Below, in pieces: positions 43,664 to 56,470 of a stretch of 64,000 bases of DNA. Within the stretch, counting starts at the first letter, position 1, and each line of letters starts with the position of its first letter. Origin of the DNA: Macrocybe gigantea (Eukaryota; Basidiomycota; Agaricomycetes; Agaricales; Callistosporiaceae); contig SJRY01000234.1 of NCBI GenBank assembly GCA_011319805.1, positions 1 through 64,000 on the forward strand. Reading direction: 5' to 3'. The notes beneath the pieces are model-generated. The model had not been told where the DNA came from, did no database searches, and saw nothing but the letters and a program-made list of their open reading frames with translations. The position numbers and the translations under genes were made by a program.

Positions 43664-45608
43664 CTAGAATGAAAAATGGCCGGCGTTCTTTTGGGACCCG
43701 AAGAAATAGACTGCCGCATTCAATTGAGCATATCTATCTCTCAAACCACTCTTTAAGACTCACCTATGACCTGGCTGACGAAGAGACCGACCGTGACCCC
43801 CGAGGCCACGGATATCATCCTCATGGCTAAAGAAAACCCGCTGGAGTACTGCTCGGCGGAGCTTTGGTATGTTTGAGTGAGCCCGCCGCCTTGGGCAATG
43901 CCCGACTGTAGAACACCACACTTAGCCCCGCCGTCCTGCACAGGCTCAACCTAAGCTTACGGGCACCAAGAACAATACACCTGTCACCATCGACGTAAAA
44001 GCTGTTCCTCGCACGATTCGCGAATACAAATTCCCGAGAGTCCCTATTGCAAATGCACCAGCCGCGGAGGCGATATCCGTTCGTCCGGGTATAACGATGC
44101 TGACAACACGGTTGGCGGCATATGCACACGACGAGAAAAGCACCATAACTAGGAGTTGCCAGTTCCACGCCTGCAAGTTGGACAGAGAAGAGCAGGTGGA
44201 ATATATTGGTACGAGGATGAACATGGTCCACCAGGGCAGAGTTTTTCTATACCAGGGCCAAAAGACCTCACGGTAACAGCCTGTACAAGAATCTGACCCT
44301 GATCATGTACATGGTACAAGTGTGAGAATGGTATACCTTTGTATACTTTCTGCAAGTCATATGCAAAAGCGGTCGCTTGCCCGATCACTCCAACAACGGG
44401 TACGAAGGGTGTAGAACCGTTTGTCATCGTGAATGTTCCATGGATATACGTCACATCTGACGACTTGCTATTCATGTAGTAGGTGCGCTTGGCTCGACGG
44501 TCGATGACAAAATAGAAATCGGACCCGATGGTTAGGCCAAAGCCCTGAAGATGCCTCCGAATTATTGTGGCCAGAGCAACACATTCTCTAGGAACTCACT
44601 AGGAAGAGTGTATAGATGATGGCATAAACCATCCTGACGGAGCCACAGAATATATTCCTAGACATTAGTTCCAGAGCACTGATCACTGACCATATTTCAG
44701 GGATATATCAGCGCATATCAGAGGGTCCTCACGAATGGTGAAACCAGGAAGAATGACGACGACGCCAGCGGAGGAGATAGCAGCATAGCAGAATATCATT
44801 CCCGGAATGCCGCTCAACCCCCTGGCAAGAAATGATACAATTATCGACACAGAGATCCTGAGTTAATTCATCAGGAATGGAAACGCTGTAATCGTGGACC
44901 TGCATACTCGTAGACATTGGCATACATCGCACTTTTGTTGGCGGCGTTTAGGCCAAGATATTGCAGGGCGCAAGCGCAGGCACCACTGATCCACATGTCG
45001 AGGATGGAGCCGCCGAACGCCAAAACGCAAATAACAGAAGCACAAACAAAGGCAAGAATACACCTTTGGAGGAGAGAATATATCGGCGGGGCACGCAGAA
45101 GCCGTTTCAGTTCCTCAGTCCCTGTCTCGGCGTCCATCTGATCGTGTAGCACGTCTCGGTATATGCTGTGAACTTGATGGAGTGACGTGAGGGCGACACG
45201 GCCATTTGCTCGGATGAAATGCGTTCGAGTGAATCTCATGTCTTCATCTCTGAAGGTCACTATGATGATACTGGGTATATGCACAAATTCTGGGCACCCG
45301 GATCAGCATGTGGGGCTAGTCATTGAAAATGGGAATGTAACTGACCAGCCTTAGCATCGAGAATATCTGACGCCGCTGAGAGTTGAGATTCTATTCTATG
45401 GGAAGGTGCGCCAAAGGAGAGGAGAGCCTTGGCTAGCTTAAGAATGAACTTCCGTCGTTTGGTGATTTCTTGAGTGGCGGACGGTGAATAGGCAGGCAAA
45501 TGGAAAAAGACCATACTAACCTATAACGTTGCGGACGATCTTGGAATTTTTCCTTTGTCTCTGAAAGAGCGAGCGACCTGAAAAAGAGTCTCGAAGGGAA
45601 GGGTACAT
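43664..45608 (-). CDS. ThrE/Prm10-type membrane transporter
   Basis: Exon 1 (from ATG 45608; open further up to 45707) joins across intron 45520-45469 to give NVIEITKRRKFILKLAKALL, followed by FGAPSHRIESQL, the signature of the ThrE/DUF1212 N-terminal domain. Several hydrophobic helices follow (CILAFVCASVICVLAFGGSI and others). The last intron (43763-43711) joins GLFVSQVI to a tail ending VYFFGSQKNAGHFSF. Family knowledge: bacterial ThrE exports Thr/Ser, and yeast Prm10 is pheromone-regulated; substrate here unknown. It is unusually short at the N-terminus, lacking the long cytoplasmic Ser-rich region of many fungal members. Tail-to-tail with the helicase gene (71 bp apart). Confidence 0.8.
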
Positions 45609-45700
45609 GATGGAAGGCAGGCAAGCAAGCCTGGAAAGGCAAGTCAATTTCCCAAGATGGGTCGCATAATACAGGTATACAACTACAAATAACACGATGT

Positions 45701-48700
45701 TTACCATATTTGTTGAGGTGGCATGTACTCGTACGGCAGCAATAAAGCATCCATTCCATTCTGCGATACGGAATTTCCTCCGAGGCTCTGATCTGTAATC
45801 CAGAGAGGAATTTGCTCGCTCGGATCTGTCTCAAAGCCGCGCCATATATGCTCCGCGTCCGGGTGCGAGTGATGTTGATACTGTGGGTATTGAACTTGGT
45901 GCACCATATGAAATTCGTGAGGATTATGCATATGAACATTGACGGGGGCGGGGTATGGTGGTTGATATTGCGTTGAGATTGGCTCCTGGTTTCTCGTATG
46001 GTGAGCTGCAACCTTGTTCGTCGCTGATAGATCAGGAGGATGTTGCACATCACGGGAGGCCTTTGGAGAACGAGAACTTGATATCGATTTGCGCTTTTGA
46101 GATCTTTTCAGCATCAGTTGTAAGGTTATAGCGTATCGCTTGCCCGGTACTACTCTCGTGAGTATCATATCCATTTAAAATGAACGGCACACACTTTCAG
46201 ACAGTAGATTCGCTAGTCGTTCCACTTGGTTTCTGATCTCCGTCACGTCACAATCGTTCGGGCTGCGAAGGTGAGTCAGACTACCATAGTCAAAACTGTA
46301 AATATGTGACATACAACAGCCTTGCTAACCGAAGAAGGAATGACGCTGTGAAAGTCGCTGTCACATGGGTATAATGGACGGCTGACAGCGGTCACGATAA
46401 GCAACCGCTTCATAACACATAGCAAAGCTCAGCCCGACGTACCATATTTCATTCCTTCGCTATAGGAAGGAGAGGTAACTGTTATCTCTATGCTCTGACG
46501 AGCAACCGAGATGGCTCGAAGTGCAAGTTGTTTTTGCGCAACCGGCATCTTTTGAACGTCTTCCGGCCCGCTGATTCCCCTTAGGGCGATTGCCGCGTGA
46601 TAGAGTTCAGCGTGAAGATGTTGGACCTGCAAACTCTGCCGGTAGAACGCTGAAGCGAATTAGCAGTGATGCGAAATAAACAAAGAAGGGAAATTTACCC
46701 GCATCCTCGTATTTCTGGGAAAAGGCGCGGTCCCACTCATCAAACCATACGGAAAATTCTCTGCTCGCATTTTGCAACATGGCAAAATGCTCTTCTTTAA
46801 CAGGCTCCTCGGTCGGCGATAATGCATTAGTTACTTTCTCGCGAATAGCCATGAGTTCTACCATAGAGACTAGTCGCATGTCGTCTTCGATAGCTAAAGG
46901 ATGTTGCAGGAAAAGGCGGCACTCGCTGATGCTCTCATCATCCTTGAGCACAGCTGGCCGCCCTGTGCCGTATGACATCCTGTGGTGAAGATCCGTTAGA
47001 TGCAACTGAGCCTTCTCGACAAGACGAGCCGGGTTGAGATACGAACTGGTGTTCGAATAAATAGAGACAGAACCAAGTCCGAACCGCGATGACCAGCTGG
47101 TGATCCTTTGACTCAGATTTCTGCGCTTTCATTCTCTTGCGCAACCTGGGCCAGGCTTTGTGCATAGCTAAGACGGACCGTTTTGCGAGTAGGTCAGTTG
47201 AAATTTGTCACTACAGGGAGAAACAACATACAAAGTTCCATGGCCATTCGAACCGCGTGCCCCCCGCTTAGCCAACCGTTGTCGGACCATCCCGAAACGA
47301 GAACTACAGTTAAAAAAAAAACAAAGTCTAAGTGCGAGCCTTTGCTAGGGACAAGAACACTAACTCATTGCTTGTACAGCTTCTGCGCTCATGACTGGCA
47401 CAAATAGCGTGGCGCAAGATATCGCTTGTACTTCCTCAAGAATTTTCAAGTACGTTTCGCTCGGCTTGGCTTGAGATACGTTAGGAGGGGTCAGGGCAAA
47501 CATGAGATATTTCGCGGACCTCCATCTCGAACGTGAGCAGCAACCATACATATGCAGTCAACGGCAAAAGGCGATCTCTCACGCAACGCATCGAATGTGT
47601 CGGTTTTTGAATCGAAAATGGGTCTGCGGAGATGAATCATCAGGGACTCTCACAACAAAAGAATCTGATTCTCGTACAGGAATGTAGAGCATCCATGATA
47701 ATATCTATGATTTGAATCAAAAAAAGGTCAAATCGAGTGAATATGATGCGCACATGCCAAACAATTGCCGCGCTTCGGATTCGGAAATAATACTCTTCGT
47801 CACTACTGCAAGATAAGATCAATATAGCGTTGGGAGTAAGAGGCAAACGAATTACCATCTGTGAAAGTGAGAATGCGGTGCATCTTGTGGTTTATCTTCC
47901 GACGCTTTACAGGGCGTGAGTGACGGTCAGGTGAAGGGCTTCGTGTCCTGCTAAGCGGTTCACTATGTTCTCCTGTTTCCTGTTCAAATGGTCAAACAAA
48001 TTTTCCAAGAGGGATAATAAAATGGGAAAGTACTTTATTGGCACGCTCAGTTGCGACATCTGCAAGTCCACGAAGCACTTCCCAGGGAGCAAGAAGACCA
48101 GAGTCAGGGAGCTCCCCGTTATCTTCTTCCTCAATATCGGAAGAGTTTGCGCTAGTGACAGTTGACGCTGGAACCTCTGGTCTTTTGAGACTGGATGAGG
48201 GTATATTCCTACTCTGCGACCGAGGATTGCCATGGTCCACCTGGTAGCGTAAGGAAGATACATTGCTATGAGGCTGGTTCACGCCGGAGATGCTCGAAAA
48301 TGGAGGCAAGACGGGCGCGTGCTGAGAGCTGTAACTCGGCTGGACCGTTTGGGGATAAGATCCATATGAAGGCGTGGGCTGTAGATCTCGGGATGCCTGC
48401 CCAGGTTGGGATGTGCCATGCTGCGGCATCATATTCGTTGACGTCCGACTTTGAGCAGCGAGAGAGACGGTCATATGCGAGTGTGATGGGGAAAACACCT
48501 GAGAACCCTGGGACGATGGGTTGTGCATCTCGTTCATATTGCTCATGGTCGGCGTCGACAGTGTGGGCGAGTTCACATTGGGGGATCGCTGATGGAATGA
48601 TTGGGTATATCCAAGTGGTGATCGGGTATTGATAGGTCCTGCACGAAGAAAAGACACAAGGTCTGAAAGAGTGCTTAACATCGTGGTTTGAGTATGACGA

Positions 48701-49154
48701 ATCTCAGCAACATGAGTTTCGAGACTCCGAATTCGCCTTGAGTGGCAAGTCTCAGCATGCCTAGTAGAAGGGAGGAAGAATCCAAGGGCTCACTCCAAGC
48801 CGGCTTCTCCAGTAAGGGTCGCCTCTCGCGACGGCTTCTCAAACAGGCATTCAAGATTGGTATTCCGACAACGTTTGCAGGGTGGGTTGTCAGCGCCTTC
48901 ACAACGCATCTTCTGTTTTCTGCAGGCATTCTGGGGGAATATTAGGCAACAAAAATGCATATAGATGGACCTTACGCAGGCACCTGGATCATGTCGAGTA
49001 TTAAGAAGGTGAATACCTGAACATGGATAAATGAAAGGATGCTTACGAGGCACTCTGTTCAGCGTCTTTGCAACAGGCTTTGCATCGCGTTTCTCCCCCT
49101 TATCCTCATCTTCTTGTTTCTTGACACCGCCTGTACAGCGGGGCTAGCATCCAT
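45701..49154 (-). CDS. Zn2Cys6 (fungal binuclear cluster) transcription factor
   Basis: The zinc cluster reads ACNACRKQKMRCEGADNPPC then KRCRNTNLEC (CX2C..CX2C pattern), assembled from three exons including an 8-nt exon (48983-48976) that supplies the first Cys. A coiled helix (LERIRSLETHVAEIR) and a long Ser/Pro/Gln region follow, then a fungal_trans-type domain (LHLTDLHHRMSYGTGRPAVL), and an acidic/His-rich C-terminus ending MPPQQIW. Start at 49154 (MDASPAVQ) requires one extra base near 49130 to reach the conserved frame. Nuclear DNA-binding regulator; target genes unknown. Confidence 0.8.
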
Positions 49155-49331
49155 GGCGAGAACTGGTTGGATCGCCTCTTGCGGGCTGAGAGACTTGAAA
49201 GAAGGCTAGGAGGGACTGTGGGGAAACGGTTTTGAACCACAAGACCGCCTATCCTCAAAAGGAAAACACAGGTTTGCAGCCTCGCTCTGTCATGCTTACA
49301 AAGCAGAGAGGATGAAGGATCTAATTGCGCA
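49155..49331 (-). other. Short spacer: promoter of the Zn2Cys6 gene, 3' end of Sec3 gene
   Basis: 177 bp between two genes on the same strand; no gene seen. Confidence 0.5.
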
Positions 49332-52300
49332 CTATGAATGGTGGCGACGAAATGCAGCCTCCACGTCCGCAGCTGTGTACTCTAACGAAACTCCAGTGTC
49401 CCCATAACACTGAGAAATGCGCTTGAGAAAGAGTTCGGTGATTCTCAGAACTTCCTCCTCGCAGGCCTTCCATACCCCTACCACCACGGTGCCCGGCACG
49501 ATGCCGCTGCTATCTTCCGTCATTGCTTTGTCGGACGCCTCGGAAAAGTGCTTCGTCACACGGCTGAACAAAGACTCCACATGTTTCCGCAGCTCTTTGG
49601 CGTTATAATCCCTAACGACCTTTCGAAGCGCCGACTTGTTATATAAACTCTGGTTGACGATGTCGTTTGGAGAAATGGTCTTCAGCAGGCGTTCAACGCC
49701 TTCGAAATAATCCTGTAGTACAAATTTGATAAAAGGTCATATGAAGGTATCCTAAACCATACTATTATTTTTGCAAATGGACGCCTGATGACGATCTTGA
49801 CGTAGGCGTTCAGATTTTCGTCATATATCGTCTCTGCTTGTTTTGAGAAGGAAGCAACAGATGCTATATCGGCTTGCGATGTTTCGGCGATGAAGTGATG
49901 CATATTCTCTGCAGCGAGTAAGAGTCTTACTCCATTGAAAGTACCTCATATCATACCTATCAAAAGAACGTGATAATTAAGCTGTCCTTTATCTTCCTCT
50001 TCGCCATCCATTTTGGCCATCTGTTTCAGAGACTCGAAAATAGCGTGCACTATCTTCTCGTAGGCGGCATCAACGTTGGTTCGAATTTCGAGGCCATCCG
50101 CGCCAATCAGCTGGTTTTCAACGCGCCCGACGTAGACGGGGAAGTGTTTGATGAAGTGTGCGACACCTTGACGCCTCTTACTGCTAAGCTTGGTCTGTTC
50201 GATGGCTTGAATTTGTTCATTCTGGCGATGTTTAGTTCACCACCCTATTAAAACAATGACGGCAGCATAGACCTACTACGTGACGATCGAAGACAGTCTT
50301 GAGGCGCGTATGTTGCTTTCCAAGCAAGTTTAAGAGGAATTGATTTCCCCGCTCTTCAGCATCCGCCAAGAATTTTTCTAAAGACGCAATTACACCAATG
50401 ATTTCCCTGACAGAAGGACTATAAAAAGCCTGTCGTTAAGCACGTCTATGACTCACATTTCATCCTTTGTCAACGCATGATCCATCCATAACTTCAACTC
50501 TGCTGGTACAAATCCGAATATCAAGTCCATAGCGCCTCTAACGAGTTTTGTGGTTGCCGGGCTGAGACCTCCAGCACGAACGGCCTGCCTTCGGTAGTAG
50601 CTATCCAGATTCATGTAGTCTGCATATGTCAGGCCGGCCTCATTTATGTGTAGAAAATCAGCAATAAACTCTTCTTCTTGGTATATAGCTTGTGCCAACG
50701 GCTCGAGAACAAGGCTGAACGCCTGTAAGTACAAGAAGTTTTCAGTGAACTTTCTCAGACAAGAGCAAGGAGACAGACTTCTGAAGCTCGCAAGTCCCCG
50801 TCGTGAGGTTTGTCTTTGTCCTTGTGACGATTTTCGATAGGCGAGCGTATCATGGTGCCGGCTCGACGGATCCCGGTCGTACTTCTAGTGAGACCAGCAG
50901 ACTGTGGTGCATTGAAATCTGAAGACTAGGTGTGTATTTGACAATATCACTGCAATGATTAAGAGCGAACTCAGTTCATGACCATCTTCAAGCGCCTTGT
51001 TGACGAAGCCAAGGTATGATGAAAGCAACGTCTTGATCTGCGTATTATGCAATTCACTGGCAGCGGAAAAATACGCCTAAAACAACCAATCTTGAGATCA
51101 CTCATGTGCACGGAAAGCGTAAAGTAACTTACCGCACAAATTTTGGCGTAAATAGACTCATCCATTTCCTTTAAGTATAACATCAAGCCAGCATATCTAC
51201 CAAGATAGGTCTCCAGTTCTGTGTGACGGATGATGCTTGGTCTATGGCGCCCAGAAGCTGGAATAATTCCATTGGTCTTTCCCATCAAAAGAGTGGCCTA
51301 CACATTCGTGAAGAGGATCGCCCCAAAGGAGTTGAATGCTCGTCTCACCTGCGCAGTGAACATAATCGTTAAAAAGTCAAGCAACCTCTTACAGAACTGC
51401 GCGTTATGCGTTCGATATTCTTGTAATCGTGCCATAGTTGCAGCCATATCTAATTATCCCAGATTAGACCATTCGTCTACACACTATGACGAAGGTGCAC
51501 CTGTATCTCGGCCAGCCAGTAAAGCCTTGTATAGTTGAATAGCTGCCTCTTCCAGCCGTGTAATGCTTTTCGGTTTCTCAAGAGATTCTTGACTGAGAGA
51601 TATCAATGCATCCTCTTCGACATTGACAGTTTGCTTTGCGATAGTTAGAACAAGAAATGAAGGAAAATTTGGACGAATAAGTGAGCAAACTTGCCAAAGT
51701 GTTTCAAGTTCATTAAGTAGGGATTTCTGATTCTGTGTTTGGACCTGGAGACCACGATTTTGGGACTGTATGTATGATATGTCTTCGTTGACGCTCTAGA
51801 CGTATCCTTCAGCATGTGAATGACGAGACAGTCGCACGAAATGGGTGTCACATTGAGGTGAATCTTGTACGAAGAAACAAGACTATCCATGTTATCGAGT
51901 TCGGAAATTGCCTCATCCATGAATTTCAAAACGGTAGCTATGCGAGCATCGCTTTCAAGAAAGGAATGTATGTTGGCCTAAGGTAGTGTCAGATTTGGAA
52001 AGGACTGTCGGGGAAAAAGATGCCTTACTTTCTCCAAAGCCGTCAATTCGTCCAACAGCTGAGCTTCAATTAGTTCCGCGGCGCCTCTCGACTTCTTCCC
52101 AATTACACTTTCACTCGCCCATTCATAGCCCTCGATCATCTCTTCTACACTCAGCATAGTTGCAAGACTGTTTTCATCCTCTCCGTCGACATCCGGTTGT
52201 GCATTCTGTGCGCCCGTCAAAAGTCGATTGAGCGCTGTTTGGTTTGCGGGGTCATAGAATGATACACGCGTGTTATGGTCGCGACGAGAGGTGGCATTGA

Positions 52301-53253
52301 TGTTCTCCGTGCCACTGTCGAGCTTTTCACCCTCGCGGCTTGTGTCAGTAGTAGACAGCTTCGATCGTACAGTCAGCGTGGGAGAATGATTAGAATCTGC
52401 TCGAGTCGCAGAAGGGGATGGGGAGGGCCGTAATGAGTTGAACGATGGACTATTATCAGACGGGGCCTGAAAGGTGATTGGTGACCTGGGTGGAGACAAC
52501 GATCGTTCCGGTCCAGGGATCGACAGAGGAGGCGGTGGCTTGTGGGTCGGATACAAATTCTCTCCGGCTGCTAGTGGCATGCGGTTTCTTGATGTTTGCA
52601 AAGCTCGAGTGCCAGAATCTAACCGGCGTCCTGAAAACGATTTTGATGGCTGAATGCTAGATTCGTCATCTGCAGGGACAAAAGTGAGACACATGCAGGT
52701 GAATGGAGAAACAAAGTGGCATGACATTCAGAGGCTTCAGGAAAACTCAATCCTTCAAGACGCAACGGGGCCCCGTTCGTAATGGTGCGAAAGGTCTTCA
52801 CGAGCGCGACGAGGAATGAAGACTGGTCAGATTGGTTCTCGGTCTGCCAACGATATGTTCTGGCCAAGGTAATGTTGAATGCTAGAGCCTGCGCGAAGGA
52901 TAATGGGTGAAAGATGATGAACTTCGGCGCCGAGACACATACATTCACGACATGGATTGCCCTGAGCTCGGCGAGTTTCCAAGTCTTGCCTACTGAGAAA
53001 GTCCCATTCGTGTTCAACTTGGACTTGTGGATGAAGCCGCCGCCATTCTTCGTCTCTGACGAGAAGTTGGCAGATCGACAATTAGTCGAGCCATTGGATA
53101 CGCACGAGATAATAAGATATAACGAGGCTTCTGTCCGCCAGTCTCGGCATCTTCCCATATCTTGACGTGGGCAACATAAGACTCCTCTACGTTTCCCGTA
53201 GCATTGCGTTTGGAGAATACGGAATCGATGATCTTTTGCCGCTGGTCAGCCAT
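49332..53253 (-). CDS. SEC3: Exocyst complex subunit Sec3
   Basis: Start MADQRQKIIDSVFSKRNATG. The N-terminal PH-like lipid-binding domain (VAHVKIWEDAETGGQKPRYI, SVGKTWKLAELRAIHVV, FNITLARTYRWQTEN) is followed by a disordered Ser/Pro-rich segment, a helix region (MIEGYEWASESVIGKKSRGA, TRLEEAAIQLYKALLAG) and the Sec3 C-terminal helical bundle (YADYMNLDSYYRRQAVRAGG, ISPNDIVNQSLYNKSALRKV). Many short introns. Known role: polarity landmark of the exocyst, which tethers secretory vesicles to the plasma membrane via phosphoinositides and Rho GTPases. The domain order is complete for the family. Confidence 0.88.
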
Positions 53254-53690
53254 GGAGAACTGTTATGGGGCATGACGAAGGACGTTGTTCGGAAGGACTT
53301 AAAGGGGAAAACCTCACGTGGTCGAATCGAATTCATTGCCTCCCGAACACTTGTGGAGAGCTTAGCTGTCCTATCTCGTCTCTTTACCATCTTCTGCATT
53401 TTTTGACATCGTTCACTACAAGGTCGACGTCGACGTCGTGGAAGATTCTTGACCCTCGTATATAATAAATTCCATATCCGAGGACTGACATGCTTCGGGC
53501 ATCCTTGTATTCCTTATTGTTGAACAAAGACCAGCTATTATGGCTAATCCTATAAGTAATTTGATCGAGAATCTAGCAGCCATCGCGCGCACATATCTCT
53601 TTCTCTCTCTCTTTTCATCTCACTTCCACGCAAAAGGCGCTAGTCGCTCGCACCTAATTTCATTACATATCCAACTTTACTCCCTTCGTT
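53254..53690. other. Divergent intergenic region between Sec3 (-) and homeodomain gene (+)
   Basis: No gene recognised. It includes a CT-rich tract near 53596-53620 close to the homeodomain gene start, typical of fungal promoters, and a CGACGTCGACGTCG palindromic repeat near 53423-53442. Confidence 0.4.
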
Positions 53691-54417
53691 ATGCCCCGAT
53701 GTCCCCACAATATAGCCATTAAAACGCCCCTGCATCTCCTCGCTCATGTAGCCCTCGAAAACCATCCCATCTCTTCGTCCTTCCAAGTGATTCATGACTG
53801 TCCGCCCACTGGCGAGGTGCGCTCGCTTCGATGTCATGATAACTCCCCTCCGCCCAAGGATGATGGGCGCAAAACTTATCGCAACGTTCAAAAGTTCAAA
53901 GCGGAGATACGCGCTAGACGGAAAGCAGATATGGCCCGCGCACTCAAAATCCCTTCTCTAGATAATTCTCCGGTCAATAGACGGCAATTGGCCGTCCTTC
54001 GCATGGTATACGACGAAATTACAATGTACCCGAGCGAAGCGTGGATGGTTCTCCTCGCCATCATCATACGTCGGTAGGCCATAGTGAATAAATATCAATC
54101 AGACAGATCGATGACGACGACCTCGTTCGGGGCTTTATGCGATGTCGGAAAATAGAGCGTTCAAACAGGTCAAAAACTGGTTTTCGAACGAACGACAAAA
54201 GAACAAGCCTGATGATACTGTGCAAATTCGCACCGAGACCGGCGAAAGGTTGAGGCTACGCCCTTTGGCTCTTGCACTGTGCCGTGATTGGTCGGATAGA
54301 TTTTTCGAGGAGGTTGTTATGATATATCACTATCGAACACTTCGGCTTCTCCACTGGAAGGACGATCAAGCTGCATCCCGAACGCGCAGGCGCCTTACGC
54401 CCCCATCAAAGTCATGA
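53691..54417 (+). CDS. Homeodomain transcription factor
   Basis: Two exons (53691-54073, 54156-54417) joined by an 82-nt intron give a homeodomain at ~residues 80-140: RRQLAVLRMVYDEITMYPS, then KQVKNWFSNERQK with the invariant W48, F49, N51, R53 pattern (WFSNER). There is a charged region before it (KFKAEIRARRKADMARALK). About 214 residues. Nuclear DNA-binding role is inferred from the domain. There is no sign of the paired HD1/HD2 genes of a mating locus, so that reading was not adopted. Head-to-head with Sec3. Confidence 0.8.
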
Positions 54418-54613
54418 TCATTCAATTGTATACCAACGCTCACACATGCCCTACTTGATCACCAAGACTATTATTCTACATTTACATACAATACTTCACC
54501 TGTTGACACGTTTTCCCACCATATTAGCATCTAATGGAGCCAGAGCCCTCGAATCGACAATTTATTGCATTTCTATTTCGTCGATTGTGGATCCAGAGAT
54601 GGTATTCCAAGTT

Positions 54614-56106
54614 CTAATTAGGGTCTGCTAAGGTATCAAGACGTTCATACGGAGCGGATTGTGTCGGCCCTGTCCAACGCTTTAATATGGCCGAAAACCT
54701 GCTCGGGCGTGTCGTCCTCTCAACTTCTCCGTTCAGCAGTATCCTGTATCGATTTCCCCTCCACGTAACTTCGTTCCCGAGGATCGCCACAAGGTAGATA
54801 GGAAGGGCTGATGCCTCGCGCGCAACCCAAGCCGCCAAGAACTCCCATCTTATGGCGGCAGGTAATGGGTGACCTGCCAACGATGCATAGACATCGAGGT
54901 CAACAGAAATCCAGCATATGTAGTGTATGACGAGAGTAAACCACCAGGGAACGCTAAAAAGGTAGTTCAGTGAGAAGGTAGCGATTGCCGAAAGGACTAA
55001 GCATTCAGTGAAGGGTTCAAGAAGTGTTGCCGCCAACACCATGTGCTTGCGAACGCGAATCCAGCGCACACGACGCCAAATGTAATCGAAAGGGTCATGT
55101 TCCCAACGGAATTTCGAGCGACGTCGCAAGAAAGGTCATGACGGTATCCTAGCTCATGCCAGAGCGCACTCGCTATCATGTTGTCTTCAGCAAGAAAGCG
55201 ACCGAAGGCTTGCAGGCCGCATGCGGGGCGAAGAGAATCAGACGAAGCTTTCTTCAAGGATCCGTTAACGCGTTCGAGGTCCGAGCGATGGTACATGTTG
55301 GACTTGCCGACCACACACGAATCGACTGCCAGGGTGTTGATTGCGATGTACATCTTGGCATGGTTGGTGTTGAGAAATGCCTCCTCAATTCTGGAACCCA
55401 GTTTCCTTTCGCTTGCGAATGCGAAAGGCACGTGGTGGACCAGTGCTATCCGCCTGTTTTGTGGCGAAGCACGAGAAGAAGGTGGCCCATTGAGGGCATC
55501 CACGGAACGCGCGAGAGTACCTGAATGAACCGAGACATTAGAGTCTAGCACCCAGAGGATATCATTTGCGGCTTGTCGATAGGAACGGATGAGGTTATTC
55601 ACTTTTGGATTGACTCCGACTTCCTCTTCACCTGGTGTAAAGATCCCGTCAATACGCGTCGTCAGCCGTCTTCAGGATGCTCACCAATGATTATTTTAGA
55701 GTCAACACCGGGATACTTTGATATCAACTCCCATACAATAGGAAGGGCTTGGTCATTTTCATCCGCAACTGAAAAGATGATTTCGAAGTTGGAGTACTCC
55801 TGGGTAAATATGGATTCCAGATTCTCGTATAAATTTGCATCTAGTCCCTTCAATGGTCGAAGTACTGACACCCCAGGCGCCGATGCACGCGGTGCAGATG
55901 CGAGAGGTGAACGGGGACGCAGGCGGTATTTCCGACGGCTAGAGGGTGTCTGTCAGTTCAATGAGGTGCCAAAGGAATGAGGTGGACGTACGCAGCTAAA
56001 CAGCCAAGAGGCCGATGCCCCACAACGTGGCATACCACAGCAGTCCAACTGAGGACACAAGGACCAATATCAAATGGTGATCGGTCGTCGCAGTTTCATC
56101 ATTCAT
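54614..56106 (-). CDS. Ceramide glucosyltransferase (GT21)
   Basis: An N-terminal membrane helix (LILVLVSSVGLLWYATLWGI) is followed by VSVLRPLKGLDANLYENLES, IIFSVADENDQALP, ILWVLDSNVSVH (DxD-like region), EDNMIASALWHELGYRHDLS, and the (Q/R)xxRW motif WRRVRWIRVRKH; two further membrane helices close the protein. Reaction: UDP-glucose + ceramide to glucosylceramide, at Golgi/ER membranes. Two one-base frameshifts are needed (near 56004, GLLGCLAA; near 55087, S-DYIW), both solved by adding a G. Since the rest of the frame is clean, a consensus error is more likely than a pseudogene. Confidence 0.85.
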
Positions 56107-56470
56107 CTCCACGAACGATGCAGTGAATAAGTGTGCTGGACACCGTGGTACAGGGCCGCGCTGCTCAAGGCGAACGGCGTGGGTCCCGATTTTCCATGTT
56201 GGATGGTGTAGCCGGCATCACCCGGCCAACGCCGTATCCCCAAGAATCGGTGTGCGGGTACATCTCCAGTATGCCCGATGTCATGGTCGGACTTGTGATT
56301 TTCTGTTCGTAATACACATCGTACTCAGGCCTATTCAGGCCCGGGTGGTACGCACGTCGGCCGGACCATCCATTCTGCGGAGACTTTTTATGTGTATCCG
56401 TTCCCGCCAGTGACTGCCCCACACACCCCCGCGATAACCCCTAGAATTGCAATTCAACCGTAGTGAATCA

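Noticed and set aside
53691..54417. Possible mating-type (HD1/HD2) locus
   Set aside because: Only one homeodomain gene is present, with no divergently paired second one and no usual neighbours seen; kept as a generic homeodomain factor.
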